A stretch of DNA of 64,000 bases from Flammeovirgaceae bacterium UBA5008 (GCA_002398365.1 DGYK01000063.1:377753-441752), one strand, 5' to 3'; shown: positions 1-9,445, numbered from the stretch's first letter. Made by a program: numbers and translations. Notes: a model not told the origin generated them from the letters alone.

Positions 1-960
1 ACGGTGTTTGAGCGAGCTGATGAAGCGGGTGGATTACTGCGCTATGGCATTCCGGATTTTAAATTAGACAAGCAAGTGCTTGACAGACGCATTGACCTGA
101 TGAAAGAAGAAGGCATCCGGTTTCAATTAAATGCCACTGTGGGTGAAACTGTTTCCATCGAACAACTCAAAGATGAATTTGATGCGATTGTATTGTGCAT
201 CGGTTCTACTATTCCCCGTGACCTATCCATCCCCGGAAGGGAATTAAAGGGCGTACACTTTGCGATGGATTTCTTAACACAACAAAATCGCAGGGTGAGC
301 GGAAAGAAAATTGAAGTAGAAGAAATTTGGGCCACACACAAAAACGTGATTGTGATTGGCGGTGGAGATACCGGATCGGATTGTGTTGGCACCAGCAATC
401 GTCATCATGCCAAATCAGTTACACAAATAGAAATTTTATCAAAACCACCCAAAGAGCGAACTGCCACTATGCCTTGGCCGAGTTGGCCGATGATTTTACG
501 CACCTCTACTTCGCACGAAGAAGGTTGCGAAAGAAAATGGTCTATCGTATCTAAAGAATTTGTAGGCGATGAGGACGGAACCCTGACCGGATTAAAAATT
601 GCCGAAGTAGAAGTGATAAGTGCAGGGCCGGGTAAGCCACCTTCGTTTGTTGAAATACCTGGAACCGAAAAAGTACTGCCCTGCGAATTAGCATTGCTCG
701 CCATGGGCTTCTTGCATTCTCAACACACCGGACTACTTGATCAATTAGGTGTTGACTATGATGAGCGAGGCAATGTAAAATGCCATCGCTATCAAACTTC
801 CGTTGAATCGATTTTTGCCGCAGGTGATAGCCGCAGAGGACAATCGTTGGTGGTGTGGGCAATTAGTGAGGGTAGAGAAGCTGCCCGCGCAGTAGATGAA
901 TATTTGATGGGATCAACTGTACTAGAGGCAAAAGAAAAAGGAAGCCTTAGCTTAGCATAA
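1..960 (+). CDS. gltD: Glutamate synthase small subunit, C-terminal part (truncated by window edge)
   Basis: The beta subunit of NADPH-dependent glutamate synthase passes electrons from NADPH through FAD to the large subunit, which makes glutamate from 2-oxoglutarate and glutamine. The reading frame is open from base 1, so the start and the N-terminal Fe-S region lie outside the window. Visible are the GGLLRYGIPDFKL segment typical of GltD right at the edge, a second dinucleotide-binding motif GGGDTG at about residue 119 of the visible part, and the C-terminal FAD motif FAAGD with RRGQSLVVWAI. The stop TAA is at 958-960. The large subunit gltB is presumably upstream, out of view. Related FAD/NADPH oxidoreductases share this fold, but the motif set fits GltD best. 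Confidence 0.93.
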   Translation, partial: TVFERADEAGGLLRYGIPDFKLDKQVLDRRIDLMKEEGIRFQLNATVGETVSIEQLKDEFDAIVLCIGSTIPRDLSIPGRELKGVHFAMDFLTQQNRRVSGKKIEVEEIWATHKNVIVIGGGDTGSDCVGTSNRHHAKSVTQIEILSKPPKERTATMPWPSWPMILRTSTSHEEGCERKWSIVSKEFVGDEDGTLTGLKIAEVEVISAGPGKPPSFVEIPGTEKVLPCELALLAMGFLHSQHTGLLDQLGVDYDERGNVKCHRYQTSVESIFAAGDSRRGQSLVVWAISEGREAARAVDEYLMGSTVLEAKEKGSLSLA

Positions 961-1076
961 AAGTATATTCTAAATCAGAAGTTTCTTCATACTCGCGTAA
1001 TAAACTATTTCGCAAGAGTTTGTATTTTTATATTTCATTGGCCATTGCTCTGGGCGTAATCTTCATTTAACTATTT

Positions 1077-2951
1077 ATGATTCAAAAACTCTCTATTTTA
1101 ACAGCACTACTGGTAAGTATCTATTCTACGACTTTTGGCCAAAAGGATTTTGCTTTTGGTAAAGTTTCGATGGAGGAACTTAAAATGAAAGTCTACGAAA
1201 AAGATTCAACTGCCGGAGCTGTAATTCTTTTTGATACAGGTTATCTGAATGGACAAGAGTTAAGCTTTACGCGCCATATTCGGGTTAAAATCTTAAATAA
1301 ATCAGGATTGGAATGGGGAAATTGGGTTTTCAATACACCTACAAAAGGCTTTTTCAAAGTGATGGTCTTCAATCTTGTAAACAATGAGATTGTGAAAGAT
1401 AAACTTGACAACTCCTCTATTTACAAAGAAGAAGTAGTTCGTGGTTTGCAAGTATACAAAGTGTTTGCCCCTAACGTGAAAGTGGGTAGTGTGATCGATA
1501 TTACCTACTCATTTAACGGAATCCCATTTGAATGGAGATTTCAAGAAAGAATTCCTGTAAAGTACAGCGAATTAGTGTTAGAAGAATCCGAGTTCATTAC
1601 GTATTCAAAGTTGTTCTTTGGTTTGGAGCCGATTGAAACGGCAAGCGCAAACAAATGGAAAGCAACGAATATGCCCGCCTTTAAAGTGGAGCCGTTTACC
1701 AATAATTATGGCAACTACATTTCCAAGTTTGTATTCCAGGTGACGTCATTTAGCATTCCACAAACAAGAGTTTATATTGCGTTGAGTACCTCCTGGAGAA
1801 ACATTATCAACAATTTATTAGACTACTCCAATTTTGGAGGCACTCTCTCAAGTTGTAATTTCTTGAACTTTTATGCGAAGCAAATTAAATCACAAGATTT
1901 GCCTATCAAGCAAAAGATTGATTCCTGCTATCAATATATTCAAAAGAACCTGAAATGGAATAAGGTAAAGACCCTATTTGCCAATGAAAACTTACGAAAC
2001 GCTTTTTTGACTACACACACCGGAAACAGTGCAGATATCAATCTCACGCTTATTGCCCTTTTGAACAAAGCTGGAATCAATGCAAATCCGATTGTACTGA
2101 GTACCCGTGATCATGGTTTGTTACTGCAACACTTTCCATCGGAAGATCGATTAAATTATGTAATCTGTTATGTTCAGGATAATGGTGTTGATATGTTCTT
2201 AGATGCCACTTCCGAATTCTGCGTTCCCGGAATTTTACCGGCACGTTGCCTCAATGGACAGGGTCTGCTCGTGAAAAGAGATAATGAACAGTGGTTTACA
2301 TTGAATCGAAAGGACGATGCAGATATTCGAAAACAATTTATATCTATCAAGATTAATAAAGATGCCACTGCCACCGCCAAGGTGACTCAGGATTTTATTG
2401 GTCATGGTTTTTTAGATTGGGCGGAAGAACAAAACCAAAACAACAGCAAAGAAATCCGGATGAATCAACTGCAAGAGAATTATCCTGATCTTAAAATCCT
2501 TTCATATAATGTGAAGAAAAATGATAAAGCTTCCAGCGCTGCTGCTGAAACAATTGAGGTTGATTTAGGAAATCAGCTAATCGATGCGGGCGATGAGCTT
2601 CTCTTCAACCCGCACATTCTCTTTGATTATACCAGCAATCCCTTCAAGTCGGAAACTCGCAACTGTCCGGTAGATATGAATTACCGCAAGGAATCGAACG
2701 TGACGATCATTGTTCAATTACCAGAAGGAATGAAAGCAAAGGAAATACCTGAATCGGTCAATTTTCACACCCCCGACAACAGTGCAAGTTTTACGTATAT
2801 GGCAAACAGTTCCGGCAACTCCATGCAGTTTAAATTGATTTTAAAGATCACAAAGCATGTCTTCACCGAAGAAGAATACCTTGAGCTACGCCAATTCTTT
2901 ACTCAAGTGATAAAGGCTACTAACACTCAAATTCAATTGATTAAATCATAG
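1077..2951 (+). CDS. Exported DUF3857/transglutaminase-like protein lacking the catalytic cysteine
   Basis: A 624-residue protein with a signal peptide (about 1-21, ending TTFGQ), an N-terminal DUF3857 beta region and a transglutaminase-like core around residues 280-400. In active members the core begins with a GDC or GNC motif. Here the matching stretch reads GNSADIN, with Ser318 where the cysteine should be, followed by STRDHG and FLDATSEF at the His and Asp positions. It is therefore probably not a cysteine peptidase or transglutaminase of the usual kind and may be a binding or structural paralogue. It is followed after 5 bp by a related gene with an intact cysteine, so the two probably act together in the cell envelope. 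The natural substrate is unknown. Family assignment is good; function is inferred. Confidence 0.85.
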   Translation: MIQKLSILTALLVSIYSTTFGQKDFAFGKVSMEELKMKVYEKDSTAGAVILFDTGYLNGQELSFTRHIRVKILNKSGLEWGNWVFNTPTKGFFKVMVFNLVNNEIVKDKLDNSSIYKEEVVRGLQVYKVFAPNVKVGSVIDITYSFNGIPFEWRFQERIPVKYSELVLEESEFITYSKLFFGLEPIETASANKWKATNMPAFKVEPFTNNYGNYISKFVFQVTSFSIPQTRVYIALSTSWRNIINNLLDYSNFGGTLSSCNFLNFYAKQIKSQDLPIKQKIDSCYQYIQKNLKWNKVKTLFANENLRNAFLTTHTGNSADINLTLIALLNKAGINANPIVLSTRDHGLLLQHFPSEDRLNYVICYVQDNGVDMFLDATSEFCVPGILPARCLNGQGLLVKRDNEQWFTLNRKDDADIRKQFISIKINKDATATAKVTQDFIGHGFLDWAEEQNQNNSKEIRMNQLQENYPDLKILSYNVKKNDKASSAAAETIEVDLGNQLIDAGDELLFNPHILFDYTSNPFKSETRNCPVDMNYRKESNVTIIVQLPEGMKAKEIPESVNFHTPDNSASFTYMANSSGNSMQFKLILKITKHVFTEEEYLELRQFFTQVIKATNTQIQLIKS

Positions 2952-2956
2952 TCTAT

Positions 2957-4786
2957 ATGAAGTTAACCATCGCAGGCATTTTGCTATCTGTTTGTTGCTT
3001 TGCACAAGAACAAGCCCGCATCATTGATTATTCGATCAAGTACATTATTCATGATGATGAAAAAGCAGAAATTGAAGAGTATAGTAAAATAACCATCTTT
3101 AACGAAAAGGCCGATGTTTTTGGGATGTATCAAGATTATATGGATCAGTTCAGAAAAATTACCAACGTGACATTAGATCTTTTCGATAAAGATGGTAAGC
3201 GCGTTAAGCGATTGAAGCGAGTTGATGGAATGGAGTTTGGTTTTAATCCCTCCTATGAAATTAATGATAGCAAAGTTTTGGTGATTCGACCTGAGTACAA
3301 ACAATATCCCTACACCGTAGAGATCACCTCTAAAATAAAACTGGATGGGTTTATTTCTTTTCCTGCGTGGCTACCCCGGCCTTACTTCAACATCGGTTTA
3401 GATCATGCAAAACTGACCGTTGTGTGCCCTGCTGATTTTCCAATTAAATTCAGAGAGCAAGACATCAAACCAACCATCCGCACCGAAGGGAATCAAATCA
3501 TTACCGAATATGAAGTTTCAAATCTCCCTCACATAGAAAAGAAAATTCGTTTTCAGGAATTTTATGACGACCAACCGAAGGTATTGATAAGCCCCAAACG
3601 ATTTAAACTGAACGAAACACAAGGAAGCACAAATACGTGGGCTGAGTTTGGAAATTGGTTTCTTTTTTTGAATTGGACAAAATTCAATCTTACGGAACAA
3701 ACCAAAGCCTACATTGATAGTGTAAAGAAAAACGATCCGGAAAGGCTTGTAGAAAAAATCTATGATTACATGCAGAACAAAACTCGGTATGTTTCCATTC
3801 AACTTGGTATCGGTGGATTCAAATCATTACCTACGGAAGAAGTAGAAAAAACCGGGTATGGTGATTGTAAGGCGCTCACTACGTATATGAAAAATATGTT
3901 GAGATATGCTGATGTAAAATCTAATTACGTGCTAGTAAGAGCCGGCAACGATGAGCCGGATGTAATCGCTGATTTCCCTTCCAATCAGTTCAACCATGTC
4001 TTTCTAGGTATTCCGAGAGTGAAAGACACGTTGTATCTCGAATGTACGAGTCAAATTTCTCCATCAAATTACCTGGGCACATTTACAGATGATCGAAATG
4101 TACTATGGGTAGATTGGGATAAAAGTTCGATTATTCGTTCACGTATTTATAGTCATAAAAACAATGTTCAAACCAATTCATCCAGCATTCAACTGGATGA
4201 ATCGGGTAATGCAACCATGCAACTGGAAATGCAAAATGAGGGCGTTCTTTTTGACGAGATCATGCTCTTTAAGCTGGCGCCATCCGATTACGTGAAAAAA
4301 CACAATCAGGATAAATTCAATTACAGCGATTTTACCATCAAAAATTTCGAGTATAGTCAGCCGAATAAAGACATACCGAAAATGAATTTGAAGTACGCCA
4401 TTCAGATAAACGGTTTGGCCAAACAAGCTGGAACAAAGCGCGTGTTTCCGATTGTTCCCACAATTCCATTTTCAAAGTATATTTCGAAGGATGACTTCTT
4501 GAAATTTTATTCGATCAAACGCGGAGTAACCGTGACGGATGAAATACGAGTGGATTTGCCCAACGATCAGTGGATTTACAATCTTCCGGAATCCTCAAAA
4601 GTCACCTCCGAATTTGGCACCTATGAGCTCAGTTCAACTTTCGATGGCAAGCAGTTAAAAATTACGCGGAAAATGGTCTTCTTAAAAGGTGAATATACCA
4701 AACAACGCTATGAAGCTTTCAAGGAATTCTATCAAAAGATTGAGAAGCTTGAAAACCGAAAACTTGTTTTCAATTCAAAGACTTAG
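2957..4786 (+). CDS. Exported DUF3857/transglutaminase-like protein with intact GDC motif
   Basis: A 609-residue protein with a short signal peptide (ending SVCCFAQ). DUF3857 occupies roughly residues 25-210 and a transglutaminase-like domain roughly 245-370. The nucleophile motif GYGDCKALTTYM places Cys304. FNHVFLG supplies the likely histidine, and LYLECTSQ sits where the acidic residue is expected. A beta-rich C-terminal region follows. It lies 5 bp after the cysteine-less paralogue and almost certainly forms an operon with it. DUF3857/transglutaminase proteins are abundant in Bacteroidota and mostly uncharacterised. Periplasmic or surface location is inferred from the signal peptide. Confidence 0.87.
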   Translation: MKLTIAGILLSVCCFAQEQARIIDYSIKYIIHDDEKAEIEEYSKITIFNEKADVFGMYQDYMDQFRKITNVTLDLFDKDGKRVKRLKRVDGMEFGFNPSYEINDSKVLVIRPEYKQYPYTVEITSKIKLDGFISFPAWLPRPYFNIGLDHAKLTVVCPADFPIKFREQDIKPTIRTEGNQIITEYEVSNLPHIEKKIRFQEFYDDQPKVLISPKRFKLNETQGSTNTWAEFGNWFLFLNWTKFNLTEQTKAYIDSVKKNDPERLVEKIYDYMQNKTRYVSIQLGIGGFKSLPTEEVEKTGYGDCKALTTYMKNMLRYADVKSNYVLVRAGNDEPDVIADFPSNQFNHVFLGIPRVKDTLYLECTSQISPSNYLGTFTDDRNVLWVDWDKSSIIRSRIYSHKNNVQTNSSSIQLDESGNATMQLEMQNEGVLFDEIMLFKLAPSDYVKKHNQDKFNYSDFTIKNFEYSQPNKDIPKMNLKYAIQINGLAKQAGTKRVFPIVPTIPFSKYISKDDFLKFYSIKRGVTVTDEIRVDLPNDQWIYNLPESSKVTSEFGTYELSSTFDGKQLKITRKMVFLKGEYTKQRYEAFKEFYQKIEKLENRKLVFNSKT

Positions 4787-4945
4787 ATCAGTTACCTTCA
4801 ATCCGAGAATATTAATCGCAACGGAAGTGCTAGCGTATCAAGCAAAATTCTAAACCAAACAAATGAAATAATCGGCATCGCTGGCTAATCGTATTTGATT
4901 AACTTTACCCCTGCAGTCTGGTGCTGCTCATTTAAATTAGCCATT

Positions 4946-5596
4946 ATGTCGATTCAACGCAGATTTAGCAAAGCCGACCTTGATCGTATCAAAACGGCCG
5001 TACATCAAGCAGAAAGCAAAATTTCCGGTGAGATTGTGCCTGTCTTTGTCGAGAAAAGCGGACAATACTCTTTAGCTTCTTACCGTGGTTTTTTGGCCTT
5101 TGCCGGACTTTGTTTTTTGGTGATTATCGTTTTCGATCGATACATTCCTTCATTGGCAATCTATGATCCCCTATTTATTTTTCTTACCGTAACTTTATTT
5201 GGTCTGCTCGGATCATTGGCAGCTCATTTTATCCACCCCATCAAACGCTTTTTAGTTAGCCAGCGGTTGTTGGATCAGGCTACACGCAGACGGGCAGAAA
5301 ATGCTTTCTTGGAAGAAGAGGTCTTCAACACACGTCATCGCACCGGCATTATGATCTTCGTTTCGTTTTTTGAACGTGAAGTGATTGTCATGGCCGATCG
5401 CGGCATCAGCAAAGTAGTCGATCAAAAAGAGTGGGATAAAATGGTGCGCAGCATCACGGAAAATATTCGAATGGGCAAAGTAACCGATGGTATTGAAGCC
5501 GCCATTTTGCGATGCGGAGAAATTCTTTTCGAAAAAGGATTTTTGAAAACGGTTGACGATGTGAATGAATTGCGCGATGACCTCCGAATCGAATAG
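4946..5596 (+). CDS. TPM-domain membrane protein, cytoplasmic-start type
   Basis: A 216-residue protein of the TPM domain family. There is no signal peptide. A first TPM strand (SGEIVPVFVEKSG) is followed by two predicted membrane helices at about 50-70 and 75-97, then the rest of the TPM fold. I chose ATG 4946 (MSIQRRFSK) over the in-frame ATG at 4895 because the extra 17 residues look non-coding and overlap a promoter-like AT-rich stretch. It is first in a row of three TPM genes. In many bacteria this protein sits next to LemA; no lemA is seen here. The molecular function is unknown. Confidence 0.85.
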   Translation: MSIQRRFSKADLDRIKTAVHQAESKISGEIVPVFVEKSGQYSLASYRGFLAFAGLCFLVIIVFDRYIPSLAIYDPLFIFLTVTLFGLLGSLAAHFIHPIKRFLVSQRLLDQATRRRAENAFLEEEVFNTRHRTGIMIFVSFFEREVIVMADRGISKVVDQKEWDKMVRSITENIRMGKVTDGIEAAILRCGEILFEKGFLKTVDDVNELRDDLRIE

Positions 5597-5630
5597 TCGT
5601 AATAAATTCTACTCTACTTCTGTGATCTCC

Positions 5631-6362
5631 ATGCGTCTCTCCTTTCTATATTCACTGATTGCCTTATCGCTGCTGGTAACTTCGTTTACCTTCGCGCAAA
5701 TCAAAGTGCCTCCGCACGAGGGTCGATGGGTTCATGATGAGGCTCACGTTTTGTCTCCCTCAGCGGTTGCCCAACTCGAACAAATTCTCAAAGCCGAAAG
5801 AGATTCTACTTCTAATCAAATTGCAATTTTAATCGTGCCTAGTTTAGAAGGCGAAGACATCGAAGGATTGGGAATACGCGTGGCAGAAGAGTGGAAAGCC
5901 GGCAGCAAAGAAAATGACAACGGTGTTATTTTTATCATCGCTATACAGGAGCGCAAAATGCGAATTGAAGTAGGTCAGGGTTTGGAAGGTGTTTTGACAG
6001 ACGCTCTTTCCAGCCGTATCAATCGCAATGAAGTAGCCCCCTATTTCCGACAAGGAAATTATGATGCCGGAGTAACTGCCGGAACCATGGCGATCATTCA
6101 AGCTATAAAAGGAACCTACAAGGGTGATGGCCCGGCAAGACGGAGTAAGCGCGGGGGCAAATCGCCATTAACAACGATCATCATTATTATCATCATCATC
6201 GTTATCATGTCCCGAAGAAAAGGTGGTGGCGGTGGCGGATACTGGGCTGCGGGTCCTTTGCTGGGAGGCGGTTTTGGCGGTAGCTCCAGTTCGTGGGATA
6301 GCGGCTCCGATTATGGCGGTGGCGGTAGTTTTGGCGGTGGCGGTTCCAGTGACTCGTGGTAA
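5631..6362 (+). CDS. TPM-domain protein with signal peptide, poly-Ile membrane helix and Gly-rich tail
   Basis: A 243-residue protein. The start ATG 5631 begins a good signal peptide (MRLSFLYSLIALSLL, ending TFAQ); an upstream in-frame ATG at 5565 would overlap the previous gene. The TPM domain (WVHDEAHVLS to about residue 160) contains the characteristic MRIEVGQGLEGVLTD segment. It is followed by a membrane helix made almost only of isoleucine, then a Gly/Ser-rich tail ending GGGGSSDSW. The TPM domain should face the periplasm, anchored by the helix. It is the second of three adjacent TPM genes, 34 bp after the first. The YgcG/TPM families have proposed phosphatase or photosystem-repair roles, but the role here is unknown. 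Confidence 0.88.
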   Translation: MRLSFLYSLIALSLLVTSFTFAQIKVPPHEGRWVHDEAHVLSPSAVAQLEQILKAERDSTSNQIAILIVPSLEGEDIEGLGIRVAEEWKAGSKENDNGVIFIIAIQERKMRIEVGQGLEGVLTDALSSRINRNEVAPYFRQGNYDAGVTAGTMAIIQAIKGTYKGDGPARRSKRGGKSPLTTIIIIIIIIVIMSRRKGGGGGGYWAAGPLLGGGFGGSSSSWDSGSDYGGGGSFGGGGSSDSW

Positions 6363-6392
6363 ACTAATTTTTAACCTTTAACTTCAATATAG

Positions 6393-7322
6393 GTGCAAAC
6401 ATCGGTAGCTTCTTCACGAAAAATCCTCTACCTCTTATTCGGTTTTATTCTCTGTTCTTTTGCCTCTATCGGGCAAAAAACAGTGCCTGAATTATGGGGA
6501 CAACGCGTGCATGACGAAGCCCATGTGCTTAAAGCTGAAACCGTTGATCTTCTGGAAAAAGAACTAGCGTTGTATGAAGACTCTACCACCAATCAAATTG
6601 CTATCCTGATAGTTCAATCATTAGATGGTGATGTATTGGAAGATTATTCCTTGCGCGTGGTGGAAAAATGGAAATTGGGTTCCAAGAAAAACGATAATGG
6701 TGTTCTTCTTTTAATTGCTGTGGACGATCACAAAATGAGAATCGAAGTGGGGCAAGGATTAGAAGGCGTGCTTACAGATGCCCATTGCAATCGCATTATC
6801 CGAAATGAAATGGCTCCGGAGTTTAGACGTGGAGACTATGATGCGGGTGTGCTCGCAGCAATTACTTCTATCAAAGCCGCCATTCAGGGCGAATATTCCT
6901 CGGAAGATGCTTCCAACGATTTTGATGATTTAGACCCTACGATCAAATGGGTTATTGCGGGTGTCATCTTCTTATTCTTGGCAATATTTGCTAGTGTTGG
7001 TTTATTTTCAGAAGGCGCAATGACCTGGGTGTTGTACGCTTTTCTCACACCTTTCTATGCCGTGTTTCAAGGGCTGCTTTTTTCCTGGTGGATTTTTGGA
7101 GCTTATCTGATCGTTTATCCATTGCTACGCCTTTGGATTGTTAAAAGCGGTAAAAAATTAATGAAGTGGGAATCCTCAGGCGGTGGCGGAAGCTCGGGCA
7201 GCGGTGGCAGCAGTTGGTCTTCCGGTGGTAGTAGCTGGTCTAGCTCTTCATCAAGCTCAAGCAGTAGTTTTTCTGGAGGCGGTGGAAGCTTTGGTGGTGG
7301 TGGAAGTTCCGGAAGCTGGTAA
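6393..7322 (+). CDS. TPM-domain protein with multiple membrane helices and Ser/Gly-rich tail
   Basis: A 309-residue paralogue of the preceding protein with a signal peptide ending FASIGQ, a TPM domain (VHDEAHVL, MRIEVGQGLEGVLTD), about three membrane segments between residues 185 and 255, and a tail of Gly and Ser ending FGGGGSSGSW. The start is GTG at 6393, the only usual start codon that retains the signal peptide. It lies 30 bp after the second TPM gene. The near-identical C-terminal signature in both proteins suggests recent duplication or a shared tail function. The downstream gene is convergent and abuts directly at 7323. Confidence 0.86.
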   Translation: MQTSVASSRKILYLLFGFILCSFASIGQKTVPELWGQRVHDEAHVLKAETVDLLEKELALYEDSTTNQIAILIVQSLDGDVLEDYSLRVVEKWKLGSKKNDNGVLLLIAVDDHKMRIEVGQGLEGVLTDAHCNRIIRNEMAPEFRRGDYDAGVLAAITSIKAAIQGEYSSEDASNDFDDLDPTIKWVIAGVIFLFLAIFASVGLFSEGAMTWVLYAFLTPFYAVFQGLLFSWWIFGAYLIVYPLLRLWIVKSGKKLMKWESSGGGGSSGSGGSSWSSGGSSWSSSSSSSSSSFSGGGGSFGGGGSSGSW

Positions 7323-8471
7323 TTATACCTTCTTCAATACCGAAGCCAATTTGTTCATCTCGGCCTCCGAATTGTAAACATGGGGCGCTACGCGAATCGC
7401 ATCTCCACGAAACGAAACGGCAATCTTATTTTTCTTTAAAGCCTCCACTACTTTGTCCTGATTGATGTTTTGTGGTAGCCGTATTCCAAACAAATGATGC
7501 CCGCGATATGCTGGATCTTCAATCCAGAATCCCGCATCCGTCAATTGTACCAATGCTTTCTTCGAAATTTTTTCACAATACTTTTGAATATTGGCGGGAT
7601 TCCATTGATTGATTTGTTGAATAGCTGCCAACAGCATCGGCACCGCTATAAAGTTACTGTGCTCGCCCACTTCATAGCGCAAGGCGGATGGTTGATAACC
7701 GCTCTGATAATTAACCAACGCAGAAAAGTTTTCACTATCCTTCCGGTTGATCCAATTTTCTTCCAGAGGTTTACCTTGATCAAAATATTCACCGAAGTAG
7801 GCAAGCCCAATGGAATAAGGACCCATCAGCCATTTGTACCCCGCACAAATTAATGCATCGGGCTGAATTATTTGAACATCAAAAGGCAGGGCTCCAACAG
7901 ACTGCGTTCCATCAATTACCAACAACGCACCAACTTCCTTCGTTCTTTTTCTAATTTCTGCTAATTGAAATAAAGTACCATCCGCCCAGTGCACATGACC
8001 TAGTGCTACCAGTCTGGTTTTCGAGTTAATGCTTTCAAGTATTCTTTCATTCCAAATTTTGCCACGGCCCGCTCCATGAATAGAAGAAACGGCTTTCAAC
8101 TCAGCTCCTCTCTCTTGAGCCAATTCACTCCATGAATAATAGTTACTTGGAAATTGTTCGGCCGCAACGATCACATTTTCACCTGCCGATAGCTTTACGT
8201 TTTTCGCTACCGTGGCAATACCATAGGAAACAGATGGAATAATAACGATGCGATTACTTTCCTTCACATTGATCAGGCGCGCATATTCCTGCCTCAGTTT
8301 TTCCGTTTCGGTAAAAAAATCAGTGGGCGTTATCGAAAACGGATTCCGTTTGCGAAGCATTCCCTTCAGCCCGGCTTTCTCTACCGATTTCAACAAAGGA
8401 CTCATGTAGGCGCCATTGAGATAGGTGCCACTATTGGGTAATGAAAATTTAGATCGCTGATTAGAAAGCAT
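7323..8471 (-). CDS. Class V aminotransferase-fold PLP enzyme
   Basis: A 382-residue PLP-dependent enzyme of the cysteine desulfurase / selenocysteine lyase / isopenicillin-epimerase type. The PLP aspartate region is visible (LLVIDGTQSVGALP), and ICAGYKWLMGP holds the Schiff-base lysine. The C-terminal small domain ends with a typical strand (AIRVAPHVYNSEAEMNKLA). No catalytic desulfurase cysteine loop is obvious, so a housekeeping IscS/SufS role is not supported. The substrate cannot be assigned from sequence alone. It follows a lipoprotein gene by 5 bp, suggesting an operon read leftwards. Its stop abuts the convergent TPM gene. Confidence 0.85.
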   Translation of the reverse strand: MLSNQRSKFSLPNSGTYLNGAYMSPLLKSVEKAGLKGMLRKRNPFSITPTDFFTETEKLRQEYARLINVKESNRIVIIPSVSYGIATVAKNVKLSAGENVIVAAEQFPSNYYSWSELAQERGAELKAVSSIHGAGRGKIWNERILESINSKTRLVALGHVHWADGTLFQLAEIRKRTKEVGALLVIDGTQSVGALPFDVQIIQPDALICAGYKWLMGPYSIGLAYFGEYFDQGKPLEENWINRKDSENFSALVNYQSGYQPSALRYEVGEHSNFIAVPMLLAAIQQINQWNPANIQKYCEKISKKALVQLTDAGFWIEDPAYRGHHLFGIRLPQNINQDKVVEALKKNKIAVSFRGDAIRVAPHVYNSEAEMNKLASVLKKV

Positions 8472-8476
8472 ACTTT

Positions 8477-9391
8477 TTATCGTTGAAGTGCGAGTGAATC
8501 ACGTAAGTAGGTGAACTCATTTTTATTTTTTGTCCAATAATCCAAGCGAAGTGTTTTCTTCCATACCGCCTTAGTGGTTACCGATTTGCCGCGCTCGGTA
8601 AAATGTTCTTCCCAACCGAGGATTTTGTGTGGAAATGTTTTTTCAAATGTAATGGCGAGTGCTCTCGTGTTACCTTCAAACTGAATGGTATAGAGCCATC
8701 CATCGGAGGTTTCTTTTTTAGAGATGTCGACTTCTTGTGGAGATAATTCTGTGTGAAGCAACCGCGTATAAAATAATCCGGGTAGCAACGTCACTTTTCC
8801 GGTAGGCAATTTATCGGGTTGTAGACGAATTCGGCTCCAGAGCTCGTCCTCTAAAAGAACGGCTGTTACGGTACTTTGTACATCCCCTTCTTTCTCAAAA
8901 TAGGAATTGGATTGAATACTGTATTTTTTGTTTCGCCAGTTTAACTGCGTGAAAACCTGTCCGCACCACTCTTGCGAAGACATGGTTAGCTTGAGTGTAG
9001 CCGGATATTGATTTATTTGAATAGGTGTGAATGCCGAGAGCATCATTGAATAAGGATAGATGCCCGTGATAAAATTTTTCGTGAAGTTCATTTTCATGAC
9101 TGAAATTTTGTGATCACCGCTCTGTGGCTGATCATCTAACTTCACTTGTTTCTTTTCCGAAAAATCTTCCGTAACGAAAATAATCACCGCACTGCCTTCA
9201 CGTGTTTCTCCATAGCGCGATTGTGATAGTTGATAGGAATTAATTTCTGCTTGCCCGTTGTACCAATATAACTTAAACGAATCAGTTTCGGTAAGTGAAC
9301 TGCCTGGGCTGTTAAGCGGTTGATTCTTTTGACAAGAGGAATACGTAAGCGCGAAAAAGAAAAAAAAGATAAATGAAAATATTCTTTGCAT
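8477..9391 (-). CDS. Conserved lipoprotein of unknown function
   Basis: About 304 residues. The start MQRIFSFIF at 9391 gives a clean lipoprotein signal (FFFFFFALTYSSC) with the lipidated Cys at about residue 20; an alternative start at 9412 adds seven residues without benefit. The mature part is rich in beta strands and holds conserved-looking segments such as LYWYNGQAEINSY, SRYGETREGSAVIIFVTE and LPGLFY. I recall similar Bacteroidota proteins carrying a dubious 'septum formation inhibitor Maf' label, but I see no Maf nucleotide-binding motif and would not use that name. It is likely anchored to a membrane facing the periplasm. It is upstream of the aminotransferase gene in a probable two-gene operon. 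Confidence 0.75.
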   Translation of the reverse strand: MQRIFSFIFFFFFALTYSSCQKNQPLNSPGSSLTETDSFKLYWYNGQAEINSYQLSQSRYGETREGSAVIIFVTEDFSEKKQVKLDDQPQSGDHKISVMKMNFTKNFITGIYPYSMMLSAFTPIQINQYPATLKLTMSSQEWCGQVFTQLNWRNKKYSIQSNSYFEKEGDVQSTVTAVLLEDELWSRIRLQPDKLPTGKVTLLPGLFYTRLLHTELSPQEVDISKKETSDGWLYTIQFEGNTRALAITFEKTFPHKILGWEEHFTERGKSVTTKAVWKKTLRLDYWTKNKNEFTYLRDSLALQR

Positions 9392-9437
9392 AGCCCAATT
9401 ATTAACATCCAAATTCCAAACAAACTTACTGTTTATT

Positions 9438-9445
9438 TAACTTTG
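9438..9445 (+). promoter_or_regulatory. Bacteroidota-type -7 promoter element (TAACTTTG)
   Basis: A perfect TAnnTTTG match lies 55 bp upstream of the ATG at 9501. No clear -33 TTTG is seen at the expected distance. The motif occurs by chance roughly once every few kilobases, so support comes mainly from its position. Confidence 0.4.

Noticed and set aside
6175..6212. Run of ATC/ATT codons as a simple-sequence repeat or slippage site
   Set aside because: It encodes the isoleucine-rich membrane helix of the TPM protein with mixed ATC/ATT codons, and is better explained as protein composition.
7180..7318. Repetitive Gly/Ser coding region as a DNA repeat array or second overlapping gene
   Set aside because: It is the Ser/Gly-rich tail of the third TPM protein; the overlapping frame of 64 codons is an Ala/Val-rich artefact.
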